Of a DNA stretch of 64,000 bases, positions 23,991 through 32,612 are shown piece by piece. The DNA is from Flavobacterium sp. ZT3R18. Its GTDB lineage: Bacteria > Bacteroidota > Bacteroidia > Flavobacteriales > Flavobacteriaceae. Location: the NCBI RefSeq assembly GCF_007097385.1, contig NZ_VJZS01000006.1, forward strand, positions 186,001 through 250,000, written 5' to 3'. Made by a program: the position numbers and the translations under genes. Below the pieces are notes generated by a model. That model saw only the letters and a list, made by a program, of their open reading frames with translations. It had not been told where the DNA came from and did no database searches. Each line of letters begins with the position of its first letter. Position 1 is the first letter of the stretch.

Positions 23991-25334
23991 CTAAACTACT
24001 TTTGATTGAATTAGATTATAAATGGTAGATTTTCCAATATCCAATTTTTTGGCTGTTCGAATAACATCATTATTATTCTTTTTGAGGTAATGAAAAATGA
24101 TTTCAGCCGTATATTCCTTTAATGTTTTTTCTTCAGAAAGGAAAACATCGTTATTGTTTATACTAATGAATGTGAGGTCATCGAGTAAGATTTCGTTTTC
24201 TTCGCACATTACACAAGCTAAGTCAATTACAGATTTTAACTCTCTAATGTTTCCGTAAAAGGGATATTTCATTAGTTTTTGTTTCGCCTCTTTAGATAAG
24301 GTAATGGGCTTTACTTTATTTTCTTTTACAAATAAATCAATAAAATATTTGGCAAGTAATAAGGTGTCATTTCCTCTTTCTCGCAGCGGCGGCAGTTCTA
24401 TGGGCAAGCCAATTATTCTATAAAACAAATCCTCTCTGAAATTTCCTTTTTTGACTTCTTGCGACAAATCTTTGTGTGTGGCAATGATTAATCGGGCATT
24501 GAATTTTATTCTAGTTGTCCCTCCTAAACGAACCACTTCTCTTTCCTGCAAAACTCGTAATAATTTACTTTGAAGATTCATGTCTAATTCCGCAATTTCA
24601 TCCAAGAAAATGGTTCCGCCATCAGCTTGTTCAAATTTACCAATGCTTCTCTCGGAGGCTCCTGTAAAAGCGCCTTTTTCATGTCCAAAAAACACACTCT
24701 CCATTAGGTCTTTGGGAATGGCAGCCATGTTTATGGCTATAAAAGGTTTGTTTTTTCTATCAGAGTTGTAATGAATGGCTTTTGCTACGACTTCTTTACC
24801 CGTTCCGGTTTCTCCAGTTATCGAAACATTGATATTGGTATTGATGGCTTTGTTGATTTTATTAAAAACAAATTTAATGCCTTCACTTTGACCTATGATC
24901 GTTTTTTCAAAACTAAATTTTTGCTCCAGTTTTTCTTTTAGTTCTTCAACTTCCTGAACCAATTTTAGATTTTCTCTAATTTTGATAATAGAGTTCCAAA
25001 GCAAATCTTTGGTATGACTGTTTTTTACGATATAATCTTTTGCACCCGATTTCAAAAAATCTACGGCAACTTCTATTTCTTCCTGACCACTGATGATGAT
25101 GATAGGAATTTTGTCATTTGTTTCTTGTATTTTTTTTAATAATTTATCTCCCGTTATATCTGGAAGCCCAAAGTCTAAACAGATTATTTGGGGTTTTTTA
25201 TATAAATTACTGATACAATCTTTTCCTGTTTGAAAAAGGTGTACATCAAAATCGGGATTTAATTGTAAATGATATTTTAGCGTTTCTCCAAAAAAAAGAT
25301 CGTCTTCAACGAGAAAAATTTTTAGTGTGCACAT
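23991..25334 (-). CDS. NtrC-family sigma-54-dependent response regulator
   Basis: The 447-residue protein has a receiver (phospho-acceptor in IICLDFGLPDITG, about residue 53), an AAA+ domain with Walker A GETGTGKEV (about 173) and the sigma-54 contact loop GAFTGA (about 220), and a Fis-type helix-turn-helix at the C-terminus (RTAKKLDIGKSTIYNLI). It should activate RpoN promoters when phosphorylated. It stands just upstream of the hybrid kinase on the same strand, an obvious partner. Sigma-54 regulators control T6SS genes in several bacteria, so the neighbouring vgrG island is a possible target, but no convincing -24/-12 site was found by eye. Confidence 0.9.
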   Translation of the reverse strand: MCTLKIFLVEDDLFFGETLKYHLQLNPDFDVHLFQTGKDCISNLYKKPQIICLDFGLPDITGDKLLKKIQETNDKIPIIIISGQEEIEVAVDFLKSGAKDYIVKNSHTKDLLWNSIIKIRENLKLVQEVEELKEKLEQKFSFEKTIIGQSEGIKFVFNKINKAINTNINVSITGETGTGKEVVAKAIHYNSDRKNKPFIAINMAAIPKDLMESVFFGHEKGAFTGASERSIGKFEQADGGTIFLDEIAELDMNLQSKLLRVLQEREVVRLGGTTRIKFNARLIIATHKDLSQEVKKGNFREDLFYRIIGLPIELPPLRERGNDTLLLAKYFIDLFVKENKVKPITLSKEAKQKLMKYPFYGNIRELKSVIDLACVMCEENEILLDDLTFISINNNDVFLSEEKTLKEYTAEIIFHYLKKNNNDVIRTAKKLDIGKSTIYNLIQSKVV

Positions 25335-25510
25335 TAGTTCTATTTATTTGGAAACATTATAAATTAACGAGCAAAAGTTTATGGAAAACATTTCTTAATA
25401 AATGTTTTACGCTAAGTTTCAAAATAAAAAGCAATATGTAATACAATAAAAACAGATTTAACAAAATATGCATTTTTTAAACAAACTATGTTAAATTTAT
25501 GATTTTGAGG

Positions 25511-26167
25511 CTAAATAAAACCTTGTTTTATAGCTTCTTTTACCAAGCCAGTATCATCCGTTACCTCAAATACTTTTTTCATCCGAATGACACGTTTTTG
25601 AATAGCGCTTGTAGTGAGATGAATGATCGATTCTAATTCTTTTATTTTAAATCCTTTAGACAAGTATAAAAGTATTTGTCGATTGTAGTCTTCTATCATT
25701 AACTCCTTTTTCCATATTTCATTAATGCATTTTTTTACCGTTGGACTTTGGTATTGATTCCCTCGCATAATCTCCATTAGTGCATGTTGCAGTTTTTCGG
25801 GTGTAATGTCATTTTTTATGATTAGCGCATCTGGTCGCACTTTTTTGGCAATATCATAAACAATTACAACCTCAGTATGTGCCGTAATGATAATAATTTT
25901 GCAATTAGGCATCATTTCTCGTATTAAAATGGCTAAATCACTGCCAGAGAAAATTGATTTTTCTTCATAACTAGGGAGTCCTTTATCTATTATTGCAATG
26001 TCATACGGGAGTTTTATAGCAGCACTTTTGGATAGGAGAGAGTAGGCTTCTTCGCAAGTATAGGCTTTGGTAAAAACGGGGTCAAATGAACCAAATGGAG
26101 GTGTCAATAGCGCATTGATGTACCCTTCTACTGTCATAGGATGGTCGTCTATTAGGAGTATATTCAT
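25511..26167 (-). CDS. NarL/FixJ-like response regulator
   Basis: From ATG 26167 the protein begins MNILLIDDHPMTVEGY, a normal receiver start; eight extra codons upstream are possible. The phospho-acceptor lies in DIAIIDKGLPS and the conserved Thr in IIIITAHTE. The last ~65 residues form a LuxR-type helix-turn-helix (ILLYLSKGFKIKELESIIHL, then TTSAIQKRVIRMKKVF), although the usual 'T.RE.EVL' opening is degenerate. It is transcribed away from the TPR-type histidine kinase at 26797-28809, whose DesK/NarX-type core normally works with this regulator class. Confidence 0.85.
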   Translation of the reverse strand: MNILLIDDHPMTVEGYINALLTPPFGSFDPVFTKAYTCEEAYSLLSKSAAIKLPYDIAIIDKGLPSYEEKSIFSGSDLAILIREMMPNCKIIIITAHTEVVIVYDIAKKVRPDALIIKNDITPEKLQHALMEIMRGNQYQSPTVKKCINEIWKKELMIEDYNRQILLYLSKGFKIKELESIIHLTTSAIQKRVIRMKKVFEVTDDTGLVKEAIKQGFI

Positions 26168-26265
26168 TAATTGGTTGTTTAATTTTAACAAAACAGGTAG
26201 TTTTTCTGCAACAAAATAAATGGCTACTTATCTATATTGCAACTACTCATTTTTAGTACATTCTT

Positions 26266-26448
26266 ATGTGTTTTTCTTTTCTTATTATTGACGATACAAC
26301 CACTACAAAGGAAACTTTCGCTCTTTTTGAAAATTTCTCAAATTATTTGTGTGTAGGTATTGCCAAAGATAGTCAAACCGCAATAAATCAGATTGAAAAA
26401 AGTGCAATCACAGCTCGTATTTGTAAGAATTCCATCAAAAAGAAATGA
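26266..26448 (+). pseudogene. Truncated receiver-domain fragment
   Basis: Sixty codons read MCFSFLIIDDTTTTKETFAL and then YLCVGIAKDSQTAINQIEKS. This is the first 45 residues of a LytTR-type receiver with its acidic pair, but it is cut off before the phospho-acceptor strand and ends in an unrelated basic tail. It lies in the divergent gap between the NarL-type regulator and the small lipoprotein. It is best read as the remnant of a second response regulator. A translated micro-receiver is possible but less likely. Confidence 0.6.
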
Positions 26449-26502
26449 CGCTTATTTTTCATTCACAACCCTTTAGATTTTACTAACTTTAATTTTATTT
26501 TT

Positions 26503-26706
26503 ATGAAAAATTTTTTAATTACTATGGGCTTTATCACAGCTGTATTTCTAACTACTGCTTGTACAACAGACAACCTTGAGGGAGCAAATACTGTAACAAA
26601 TTTGAATAATCAAAAGGCAATTTCGGGAAGTGTTATTGATTCTATTTCAGTCCAAAATACTGTTTTGCTCAATGGAGATACCGATAAAGATAGAGTCAAA
26701 TTGTGA
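26503..26706 (+). CDS. Small lipoprotein
   Basis: The 67-residue product starts MKNFLITMGFITAVFLTTAC, a clear lipoprotein signal (lipobox LTTAC), leaving a mature peptide of about 48 polar residues (TTDNLEGANTVTNLNNQKAI). It is 90 bases upstream of the TPR histidine kinase and separated from it by a terminator-like hairpin, so it may be its own transcript. No family is recognised. Its position suggests a possible link with sensing by the kinase. Confidence 0.6.
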   Translation: MKNFLITMGFITAVFLTTACTTDNLEGANTVTNLNNQKAISGSVIDSISVQNTVLLNGDTDKDRVKL

Positions 26707-26717
26707 TTTTTTGAATT

Positions 26718-26758
26718 AACCAGATAATTCTTTTTTATTAATGGTTTGTCTGGTTTTT
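26718..26758 (+). terminator. Terminator-like hairpin after the small lipoprotein
   Basis: The arms AACCAGA (26718-26724) and TCTGGTT (26749-26755) are followed by further T residues, 12 bases after the stop codon. The loop is long (24 bases), so strength is uncertain. Confidence 0.45.
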
Positions 26759-26764
26759 AATCTT

Positions 26765-26772
26765 TATTTTTG
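26765..26772 (+). promoter_or_regulatory. Candidate -7 element for the TPR histidine kinase
   Basis: TATTTTTG fits TAnnTTTG, with a GTTTG sequence (TTG at 26746-26748) 16 bases upstream, slightly closer than usual. It would give a leader of fewer than 20 bases before the TTG start at 26797. Confidence 0.35.
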
Positions 26773-26796
26773 ATACGATTTATAAATTTATAAAAA

Positions 26797-28809
26797 TTGA
26801 AAGCAAAATTAAAGATAGTTCTTTTTATTAGTTTACTGCTGCTTATTTCTTGTCAAAAAAAGAAATTTGAACTTGAAAAAAAAGATGATGTTTTAGTATT
26901 TTTCAAGAAAACTGATGTAAAGGATTTAGATCCTAATACAGAAGAAAAATACTTGGATACGGTATGTCAAAAAATGCAGAATCAAGTAAACGACTCCGTT
27001 ACAAGAGATTTGTATTTTAAGATTGCTGTAAAATATTTTAATCTTAATTCTTTAGATAAATATTTTAAGGTTACAAAGATTGTTTATGAGCAATCAATTC
27101 AGAAAAATGATTCAGCTCATATTGCAAAATCGCTCTGTTATTTGGGCGATTATTATGAATCTAAAACGCAATTAGACAGTGCTTTTTCTTATTATCTTCA
27201 GTCTGAGAAGATGTATAAAAAACTCAACGACACTTTGAATTTAGGGAAACTAGCTTTGTATAATGCGGGTATTTTATACGATACAGGAAATTTTAGCGAA
27301 GGAGAAATAGAAGGAATTAAAGCGCTAAGATTGTTGTCTAAAACAAAGAATACGAGATTAATTTATGAAACTAATGTTATAATAGCATTGTGTTTGAAGG
27401 AATTGAACAGTTATAAGGAAGCTTTAGAATATTTTGATATGGCTTTGTTGCAATTAGAACAATTGGATAAAGAAAATTATTCTAAGGATATAATTAAAAA
27501 ATCTAGAGCATCCTGTTATAACAATATGGGAACCGTCTATGAAAAATCTCAAAATTATAAAGAAGCCATTCACTTGTATAAAATGGGTTTGCAAACAGAA
27601 AAACTAAAACAAAATCATCCAAAATCCTATGCCATGTTATTGAATAATCTGGCATATTCAGAAATGAAATTAGGAAACCATAATAAAAATGTTAAAAACA
27701 GATTATTTGAGTCTTTAAAAATAAGAGATAGTTTGCAGGTATTGTCGTGTTTGGTCGCTAGCAAAATTAGAATCGGAGAGTTTTACTTGTTAGAAAAAGA
27801 TACTGTAAAAGCACTTTCGTATCTAAATGAAGGATTGGTATTGGCCAAAATAATTAAAAGTAATGATGATGTTATTCAATCATTAAAATTATTGACGGAG
27901 AATGATACAAAGAAGAAATGTTATTATTCAAAATTATATTTTAAAGTTAATGACAGTATTCAAATTATAGAAAGAAAAACTAGAAATAAATTTGCAAGAA
28001 TAGCATACGAAACTGAGCAAGTAGAAGAGAAAAATGAAATTTTGTCAAAAAGGAATACAGTTCTCCTTTTGTGTTTGGGGGGGCTTCTTATTGTTTTGAG
28101 TGGTTTTTTTGTGATTTGCCGCTTAAAAATCAAAAACAGTCAACTTGTTTTTGTACAGAGCCAGCAAGAAGCAAATGAAAAAATATACCAATTGATGTTA
28201 ACAAAACAATCAGAAACTGAGGATGCCCGTAAAGAAGAAAGAAAAAGAATAGCGATGGAGTTGCATGATGGAATTGTAAATGGCATTTTTACGACTCGAT
28301 TTAATTTAATGCAATTGAATTCAATTGAGATAGATAAAAAAGAGCAATTGGTTCAAGAACTTGAAAAAACGGAAAAAGAAATTAGAAAAGTTTCACATGA
28401 TTTAACTCAGAATTTGATTTTTGAAGAAGAAGGTTTGCCGGAGGTTTTGAAAACTTTAATCGCATCACAGCAAAATCAATTTAATACTAAATTTGATTTG
28501 TCTATTGATAAATATATTTATTGGTCTAGAGTTAGCAGTTCCGATAAAATACATATTTATCGTATAATTCAAGAAGCAATACAAAATAGTAACAAGTATT
28601 CTAAAGCCGAAAAATGTTATATCATGCTATTGAAAACTGCCGATAAAATAACAATTCGCATTTGGGATAACGGAACAGGTTTCAATCCTAAAAATTCAAT
28701 AAATGGCATTGGACTGAAAAATATTGAAGAAAGAGCCAATGCATTAAAAGGAGATTTAAAAATTATTTCAAGTTTAGGGAATGGTACTACTATAGAAGTT
28801 GTCTTTTAA
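26797..28809 (+). CDS. TPR-containing sensor histidine kinase (TTG start)
   Basis: The 670-residue protein begins at a TTG codon. This start is supported because it opens a good signal sequence (MKAKLKIVLFISLLLLISCQ) with a lipobox-like end; no ATG precedes it in frame. Residues ~60-400 are tetratricopeptide repeats predicted to be periplasmic (SAFSYYLQSEKMYKKLNDT; YNNMGTVYEKSQNYKEAIHL). A membrane helix at about 424-445 follows, then HisKA_3 (RKRIAMELHDGIVNG, His near 488) and an ATPase domain (IIQEAIQNSNKYS, WDNGTGFNP, GIGLKNIEERA). It would phosphorylate a NarL-type regulator, most likely the divergent one at 25511-26167. Confidence 0.9.
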   Translation: MKAKLKIVLFISLLLLISCQKKKFELEKKDDVLVFFKKTDVKDLDPNTEEKYLDTVCQKMQNQVNDSVTRDLYFKIAVKYFNLNSLDKYFKVTKIVYEQSIQKNDSAHIAKSLCYLGDYYESKTQLDSAFSYYLQSEKMYKKLNDTLNLGKLALYNAGILYDTGNFSEGEIEGIKALRLLSKTKNTRLIYETNVIIALCLKELNSYKEALEYFDMALLQLEQLDKENYSKDIIKKSRASCYNNMGTVYEKSQNYKEAIHLYKMGLQTEKLKQNHPKSYAMLLNNLAYSEMKLGNHNKNVKNRLFESLKIRDSLQVLSCLVASKIRIGEFYLLEKDTVKALSYLNEGLVLAKIIKSNDDVIQSLKLLTENDTKKKCYYSKLYFKVNDSIQIIERKTRNKFARIAYETEQVEEKNEILSKRNTVLLLCLGGLLIVLSGFFVICRLKIKNSQLVFVQSQQEANEKIYQLMLTKQSETEDARKEERKRIAMELHDGIVNGIFTTRFNLMQLNSIEIDKKEQLVQELEKTEKEIRKVSHDLTQNLIFEEEGLPEVLKTLIASQQNQFNTKFDLSIDKYIYWSRVSSSDKIHIYRIIQEAIQNSNKYSKAEKCYIMLLKTADKITIRIWDNGTGFNPKNSINGIGLKNIEERANALKGDLKIISSLGNGTTIEVVF

Positions 28810-29289
28810 TCTAATACAGTAAATTTGCTGCTGAAGGAGATTCTATTATTAGATATGAAGTACAAAATATTGTGGTTCCGCTTGCGAAAGAATTACGAAA
28901 AGGATAATTATACCGTTTCGGATAATTTTAATTGGCATTCAGAAAAACGGCTCAATAAAAATTATATAGCCCAGTAGTTGATTCAAAAGGACAAAATTGC
29001 TAAGCACTTTACATAAATCGGACAATTCAAAATTGTAACTAAACAGACATTAAAAAAAACTATAAGATTTTCATTTTTAGTGAGTCCGAATTTTTTTCTT
29101 AATCGGTAGCGAGATAATTCAGCACTAGCGTCCAATCGTATTAGTACAATAAGATGTGTAATAGAAAAGAAAACTATGTCTCGCTTTCGCAGTAAAGGCG
29201 TAATTGCATTCGCATTCCAAATTGAACAATCTTTTTATTTACAGTATATATAGATAGGGTGTGCTCATCGCAGAATTGCAAAAAAAAAA
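28810..29289. other. Intergenic region with possible gene remnant
   Basis: This 480-base gap has no intact gene. Just after the kinase stop the plus strand reads AAEGDSIIRYEVQNIVVPLA and then KELRKG stop, which looks like the tail of a lost protein. The rest shows no convincing frame or hairpin. The region separates the plus-strand kinase from the convergent end of the T6SS tssE gene. Confidence 0.4.
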
Positions 29290-29721
29290 TTACTTATATG
29301 ACAATGGCCCTACAAAAAAGTATCCTCTAAAGTCAAAGGGTCTGTTGGTACTCTTTACGGTTGCTTCAATGATGATGTCAACTCTCTTTTTAGCTCTATT
29401 GACATCCTTTATTAGGTATTTTGTTTCGGATAGTTCAATCTTTATTTCATTGACTTTGATTCTTGCTTCGTGCAGACTCAACGATTGTTTCATCGTTTTC
29501 GAAATGATTTCTTTCAAGGTGTTTTCGTTCATCAATAGGTCAAAATCAATTTCCCATATTTTGGAGCCATAGGTTTCGTCAAATTTACATTCTCCGAAAG
29601 TAGTGGTGGCCATCAATATAATTTGTTGGGCAATAGAATGTTCTAAAGATGTTTTTTCAAGTTCTTTTTTTTGGATGATACTTCCAAAATCGATGGGTAA
29701 TTTATAAAATGCTCCTTTCAT
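29290..29721 (-). CDS. tssE: TssE, gp25-like baseplate protein
   Basis: The 143-residue protein has the gp25/GPW fold signatures: a start with FYKLPIDFGSII, SIAQQIILMATTTFGECKFD, then DETYGSKIWEIDFD, and the C-terminal beta hairpin (KRVDIIIEATVKSTN). It joins TssF, TssG and TssK in the cytoplasmic baseplate that docks on the membrane complex and starts sheath assembly. It is the last gene of the minus-strand tssB-tssC cluster, 12 bases after a gene of unknown function. Confidence 0.85.
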   Translation of the reverse strand: MKGAFYKLPIDFGSIIQKKELEKTSLEHSIAQQIILMATTTFGECKFDETYGSKIWEIDFDLLMNENTLKEIISKTMKQSLSLHEARIKVNEIKIELSETKYLIKDVNRAKKRVDIIIEATVKSTNRPFDFRGYFFVGPLSYK

Positions 29722-29733
29722 AGTGAATAGCTA

Positions 29734-30447
29734 TTATAGATAAATAAGTTTGTCTGTTTTTCCTTTTAAGTCAGTTTGCATGGCTTTTGTAACTTTTTTT
29801 CTTTTTACAATATGCAATTTTACTTTTGGCGTAAGCTTCAAAAATTTCTCGCGATAGAGTAGGTCTCCAATCAATTTTTTGCCATTGTTTTCATCAACTA
29901 TGATAAAGTAACTAATCCCTTTTTGTATTTGAAGTGTATTAATATCTCCAGCAAAAAGTTGGATGGTTTGCTTGTCTTTTTCAAAAGTATAAGTAAGTTC
30001 TTCTGAATTGAGTTTTCTGTATTTTGAAATGTCAAAAGTCTCAATTTCTTCCAGTAAAGGTTCGAATGGAATGTTTTCGAATAAGAAATTTTTAGGCGCT
30101 AAAAATTTTAGGCCCAGAAAACTCCAAATGCTTTTTTTGGTGGTTTGTTCTTTATAAAAAAAAGTGTCTCTAGTTACTTTGTAGATTTCTTTTTCATTGG
30201 TTTTATCATCAGTAAGAATCATTTGATAGGTCGGAATCTCAATTTCTGAGGGAATATCCGAACTTGGCAAATGGGTTCTTAGATTAATGGTTCCTACTTC
30301 TTGCTCGGAAATGGTAATGCTGATGGTGTGCTTTATCAATGCAGTATCGGTTCGTACAATCACTTTTCCTTCTCCAGATCCGGCATAAAATACCGATCCG
30401 TCATTGTCTGTCAGTCCTAGCGAAAGGTGTAATTGAGGGATTGGCAT
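29734..30447 (-). CDS. Uncharacterised protein of the tssBC-tssE cluster
   Basis: The 237-residue protein has no signal peptide or membrane helix, is largely beta-stranded (PQLHLSLGLTDNDGSVFYAG; TALIKHTISITISEQEVGTI) and ends in a basic segment (KLHIVKRKKVTKAMQTDLKG). I recognise no family. It stands 12 bases before tssE and after an exported protein, between two core genes, so it may be a subtype-specific baseplate or tail-tube factor. It could also be a lost effector or chaperone. Confidence 0.65.
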   Translation of the reverse strand: MPIPQLHLSLGLTDNDGSVFYAGSGEGKVIVRTDTALIKHTISITISEQEVGTINLRTHLPSSDIPSEIEIPTYQMILTDDKTNEKEIYKVTRDTFFYKEQTTKKSIWSFLGLKFLAPKNFLFENIPFEPLLEEIETFDISKYRKLNSEELTYTFEKDKQTIQLFAGDINTLQIQKGISYFIIVDENNGKKLIGDLLYREKFLKLTPKVKLHIVKRKKVTKAMQTDLKGKTDKLIYL

Positions 30448-30493
30448 GTTTTTGTAAGTTTAATTTTAAAAAGGTTTGTGTTACTATAAGAGA

Positions 30494-31027
30494 TTAATCG
30501 TTCTTGACTTTGTAATATTTAAAACAGGTTAAATACTCTCTTAATAGTTTATTATCGGCATCTGTTGGGCTAAATTCATAATCTTTATTTAAAGTAAAAA
30601 ATTTGATTTTATTGATCAGATGGCTTCTTATTATTTTAATTTGTCGAACACTCAGTTCTAAGACAACATTTCCATCGCAGTTTACTTTGAGTTGATTTTT
30701 TAAACTTAAAACCGCTCCATCTTCAAAATAAAGTTCTAGAGGCTGTTCTTGTTTGACACAGGTATTATCCGTGAATATTTTGAAATACAAAAAAACATTT
30801 CCTTTTCTTTTTCCAAGTTGGACTGTTGCATATTCAGCAGTCTCATTATATACTCTTAAAAAAATAGGGGGTACACTCGCAAAATGTTTTCCATCAAGTA
30901 ACAATTCATTTTGGGTTATAGGACAATTGATGTCGTCTAAAGGATGACTCTTTTTCTTTTTTTGAGCGGATACCCCAGAAAAAGTAATCATTACAATTAA
31001 AAGTAAAATTTTATGGGACAGTTTCAT
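30494..31027 (-). CDS. Exported protein of the tssBC-tssE cluster
   Basis: The 177-residue protein has a cleavable signal peptide (KILLLIVMITFSGVSAQ, cut after SA) followed by KKKKSH and a small beta-rich domain with several Cys residues (DINCPITQ, DNTCVKQE, KVNCDGN, LTCFKYY) that could form disulfides. It is predicted to be periplasmic. Its position between tssC and tssE suggests a subtype iii envelope component. TssQ or another accessory factor is possible, but no lipobox is present and I cannot name it. Confidence 0.6.
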   Translation of the reverse strand: MKLSHKILLLIVMITFSGVSAQKKKKSHPLDDINCPITQNELLLDGKHFASVPPIFLRVYNETAEYATVQLGKRKGNVFLYFKIFTDNTCVKQEQPLELYFEDGAVLSLKNQLKVNCDGNVVLELSVRQIKIIRSHLINKIKFFTLNKDYEFSPTDADNKLLREYLTCFKYYKVKND

Positions 31028-31056
31028 ATGAAGATAATATTTGTTTTTTTATGGAA

Positions 31057-31074
31057 TCCCGATAGCTATCGGGA
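31057..31074. repeat. 18-bp palindrome TCCCGATAGCTATCGGGA
   Basis: A perfect palindrome lies in the leader between tssC and the exported-protein gene. A sister palindrome with A/T swapped in the centre lies at 61298-61315, so this is a dispersed family. Confidence 0.6.
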
Positions 31075-31129
31075 GGTATCGCCAGATCTTCATTGGTGTT
31101 TGCGACAGCTTTTGTCATGGCGATTTCAT
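31075..31129. repeat. Short dispersed inverted repeat (copy 2)
   Basis: It has the same outer sequence as 7864-7913 (GGTATCGCCA at one side, CATGGCGATTTCAT at the other) with a different middle. It directly follows the 18-bp palindrome. Confidence 0.45.
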
Positions 31130-31173
31130 TGGTTTTGAATTATAGCATTTGATTTTCTTTGAAATGGGTTTTT

Positions 31174-31210
31174 AAAAAAAAGGAAACACAATAATTGTGT
31201 TCCCTTTTTT
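31174..31210 (-). terminator. Rho-independent terminator after tssC
   Basis: On the minus strand, GGGAACACAATTATTGTGTTTCC forms a stem-loop followed by eight T residues, 17 bases after the tssC stop. It probably ends or attenuates the abundant sheath transcript before the lower-expressed baseplate genes. Confidence 0.75.
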
Positions 31211-31227
31211 GTGGATTATTCAAAGGA

Positions 31228-32604
31228 TTATTTTTGTTCGTAATCAGTATCCCATTCTGTTCCGTCATCTCCTTTATGACCATCCATTTTGATAAGGAAG
31301 TTCTTTGCAGGAAAGTACGGTTTCATGTGAATGTCCACATAGATTCTATCTTTTTGGATAGGATCTTGTTCAAAACGACGAATTTCAAAATTCTCGATCA
31401 ATTTGTCTGGACCTGTAATTCCGTCTAAGAAACTAACAATTTGTCCCATGATTTCTTTACGTGTTTTGGCAGTGAAATTCTCAAAAGCACGACGGTTAAG
31501 GAAATCCATTAACACTTTGGTCACATAATCAAATACACGAACTACTGAATACGTTTGTAATCCTAAATTGTCTCCGCTAAACAAAGTTTTAGCCGAAAAC
31601 GCCATTACTTTACCGTACTCATTTACCATAGGAACCAATCCCATGTTTTCTAGGTTGGCAATTTCACTTTTCTTAAGGTCAAATTTCACTCCGTCTACTT
31701 CGTTGATACCACCAAATTTCTTACCGGCAGTAACTTGTGACATTAACGTTTTGTAGATTTTACCAGCAAGAGCCGCAGATGGAGCGATGTATAAATCTTC
31801 GCCTTCTCCAATTTGCTCAAAACGCCCACGTCCTACTAACCAGTTGCAGGTCATAATTACATTCGAACGATATACATCACCTCCTGTTAAGTTGGCAGCG
31901 TCAAACATTTCCATAACATCATCCGGTTCGTCAAGGTGTTCGAAATCCGTAACCAACATTACTTTGTTTTCGTGTGCTATTTTAGCCCATTTTTCAACCA
32001 CTTTGTTAGATCCTAAATAACCAGGAATAACAACAATACCGTAGTTATTTTTCAAATCCAAACGGTCGTAGTTGTCCACTAATTCAGCATGAATAGAATC
32101 AATAAAACGAGTGTTGTCGAGATCTTTTAGTTGCTCAATATCGGCATTTACAATAGTGATATTTTTTACTTTATCGGTTTCTGTGTTTTTGTAAAACAAA
32201 GATAGCGTTCGGTAAGCTGCTTCAATTTCTCTTGTATCTTCTACCGCTTTTACAAGATTCTTTTTAAGCAATGCTTCAGATTCCTTGCTTTTATCTTCAC
32301 ATTGAGCCACCATGTCAGTCAATGCTTCGTTGTTATTCAAAACCGCAACCCATAATTCTAGGGTTTTCATCAAAGTTTCTCTTTCTTTGGCTTTGCTGAT
32401 TTCTCCCAAGAAAATTTTTCTTCTCGCTTTTCTGTCAGGATTTAAGTTTTGAGTTCCTTCAATAGACATTTCCAATAAATCGAAACCACCGTATTTGGCT
32501 AATTTCTCAACACTTTTTTCTACTGATCCGGCAACTTTACGTTCCATTACTGCAACATCCCCATCATTATCCTGAAATGCTCCTTTTGTCGTGATATCCT
32601 TCAT
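31228..32604 (-). CDS. tssC: TssC, large contractile sheath subunit
   Basis: The 458-residue protein matches Bacteroidetes TssC: a middle segment TRFIDSIHAELVDNYDRLDL, a DFEHLDEPDDVMEMF stretch, an IAPSAALAGKIYKTL core and a C-terminal PYFPAKNFLIKMDGH. The usual C-terminal 'DPNF' type arrangement is present only in divergent form. With TssB it builds the sheath that contracts to drive the Hcp tube. It starts 8 bases after the tssB stop and is followed by a strong terminator. Confidence 0.92.
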   Translation of the reverse strand: MKDITTKGAFQDNDGDVAVMERKVAGSVEKSVEKLAKYGGFDLLEMSIEGTQNLNPDRKARRKIFLGEISKAKERETLMKTLELWVAVLNNNEALTDMVAQCEDKSKESEALLKKNLVKAVEDTREIEAAYRTLSLFYKNTETDKVKNITIVNADIEQLKDLDNTRFIDSIHAELVDNYDRLDLKNNYGIVVIPGYLGSNKVVEKWAKIAHENKVMLVTDFEHLDEPDDVMEMFDAANLTGGDVYRSNVIMTCNWLVGRGRFEQIGEGEDLYIAPSAALAGKIYKTLMSQVTAGKKFGGINEVDGVKFDLKKSEIANLENMGLVPMVNEYGKVMAFSAKTLFSGDNLGLQTYSVVRVFDYVTKVLMDFLNRRAFENFTAKTRKEIMGQIVSFLDGITGPDKLIENFEIRRFEQDPIQKDRIYVDIHMKPYFPAKNFLIKMDGHKGDDGTEWDTDYEQK

Positions 32605-32612
32605 ATCTTAAA

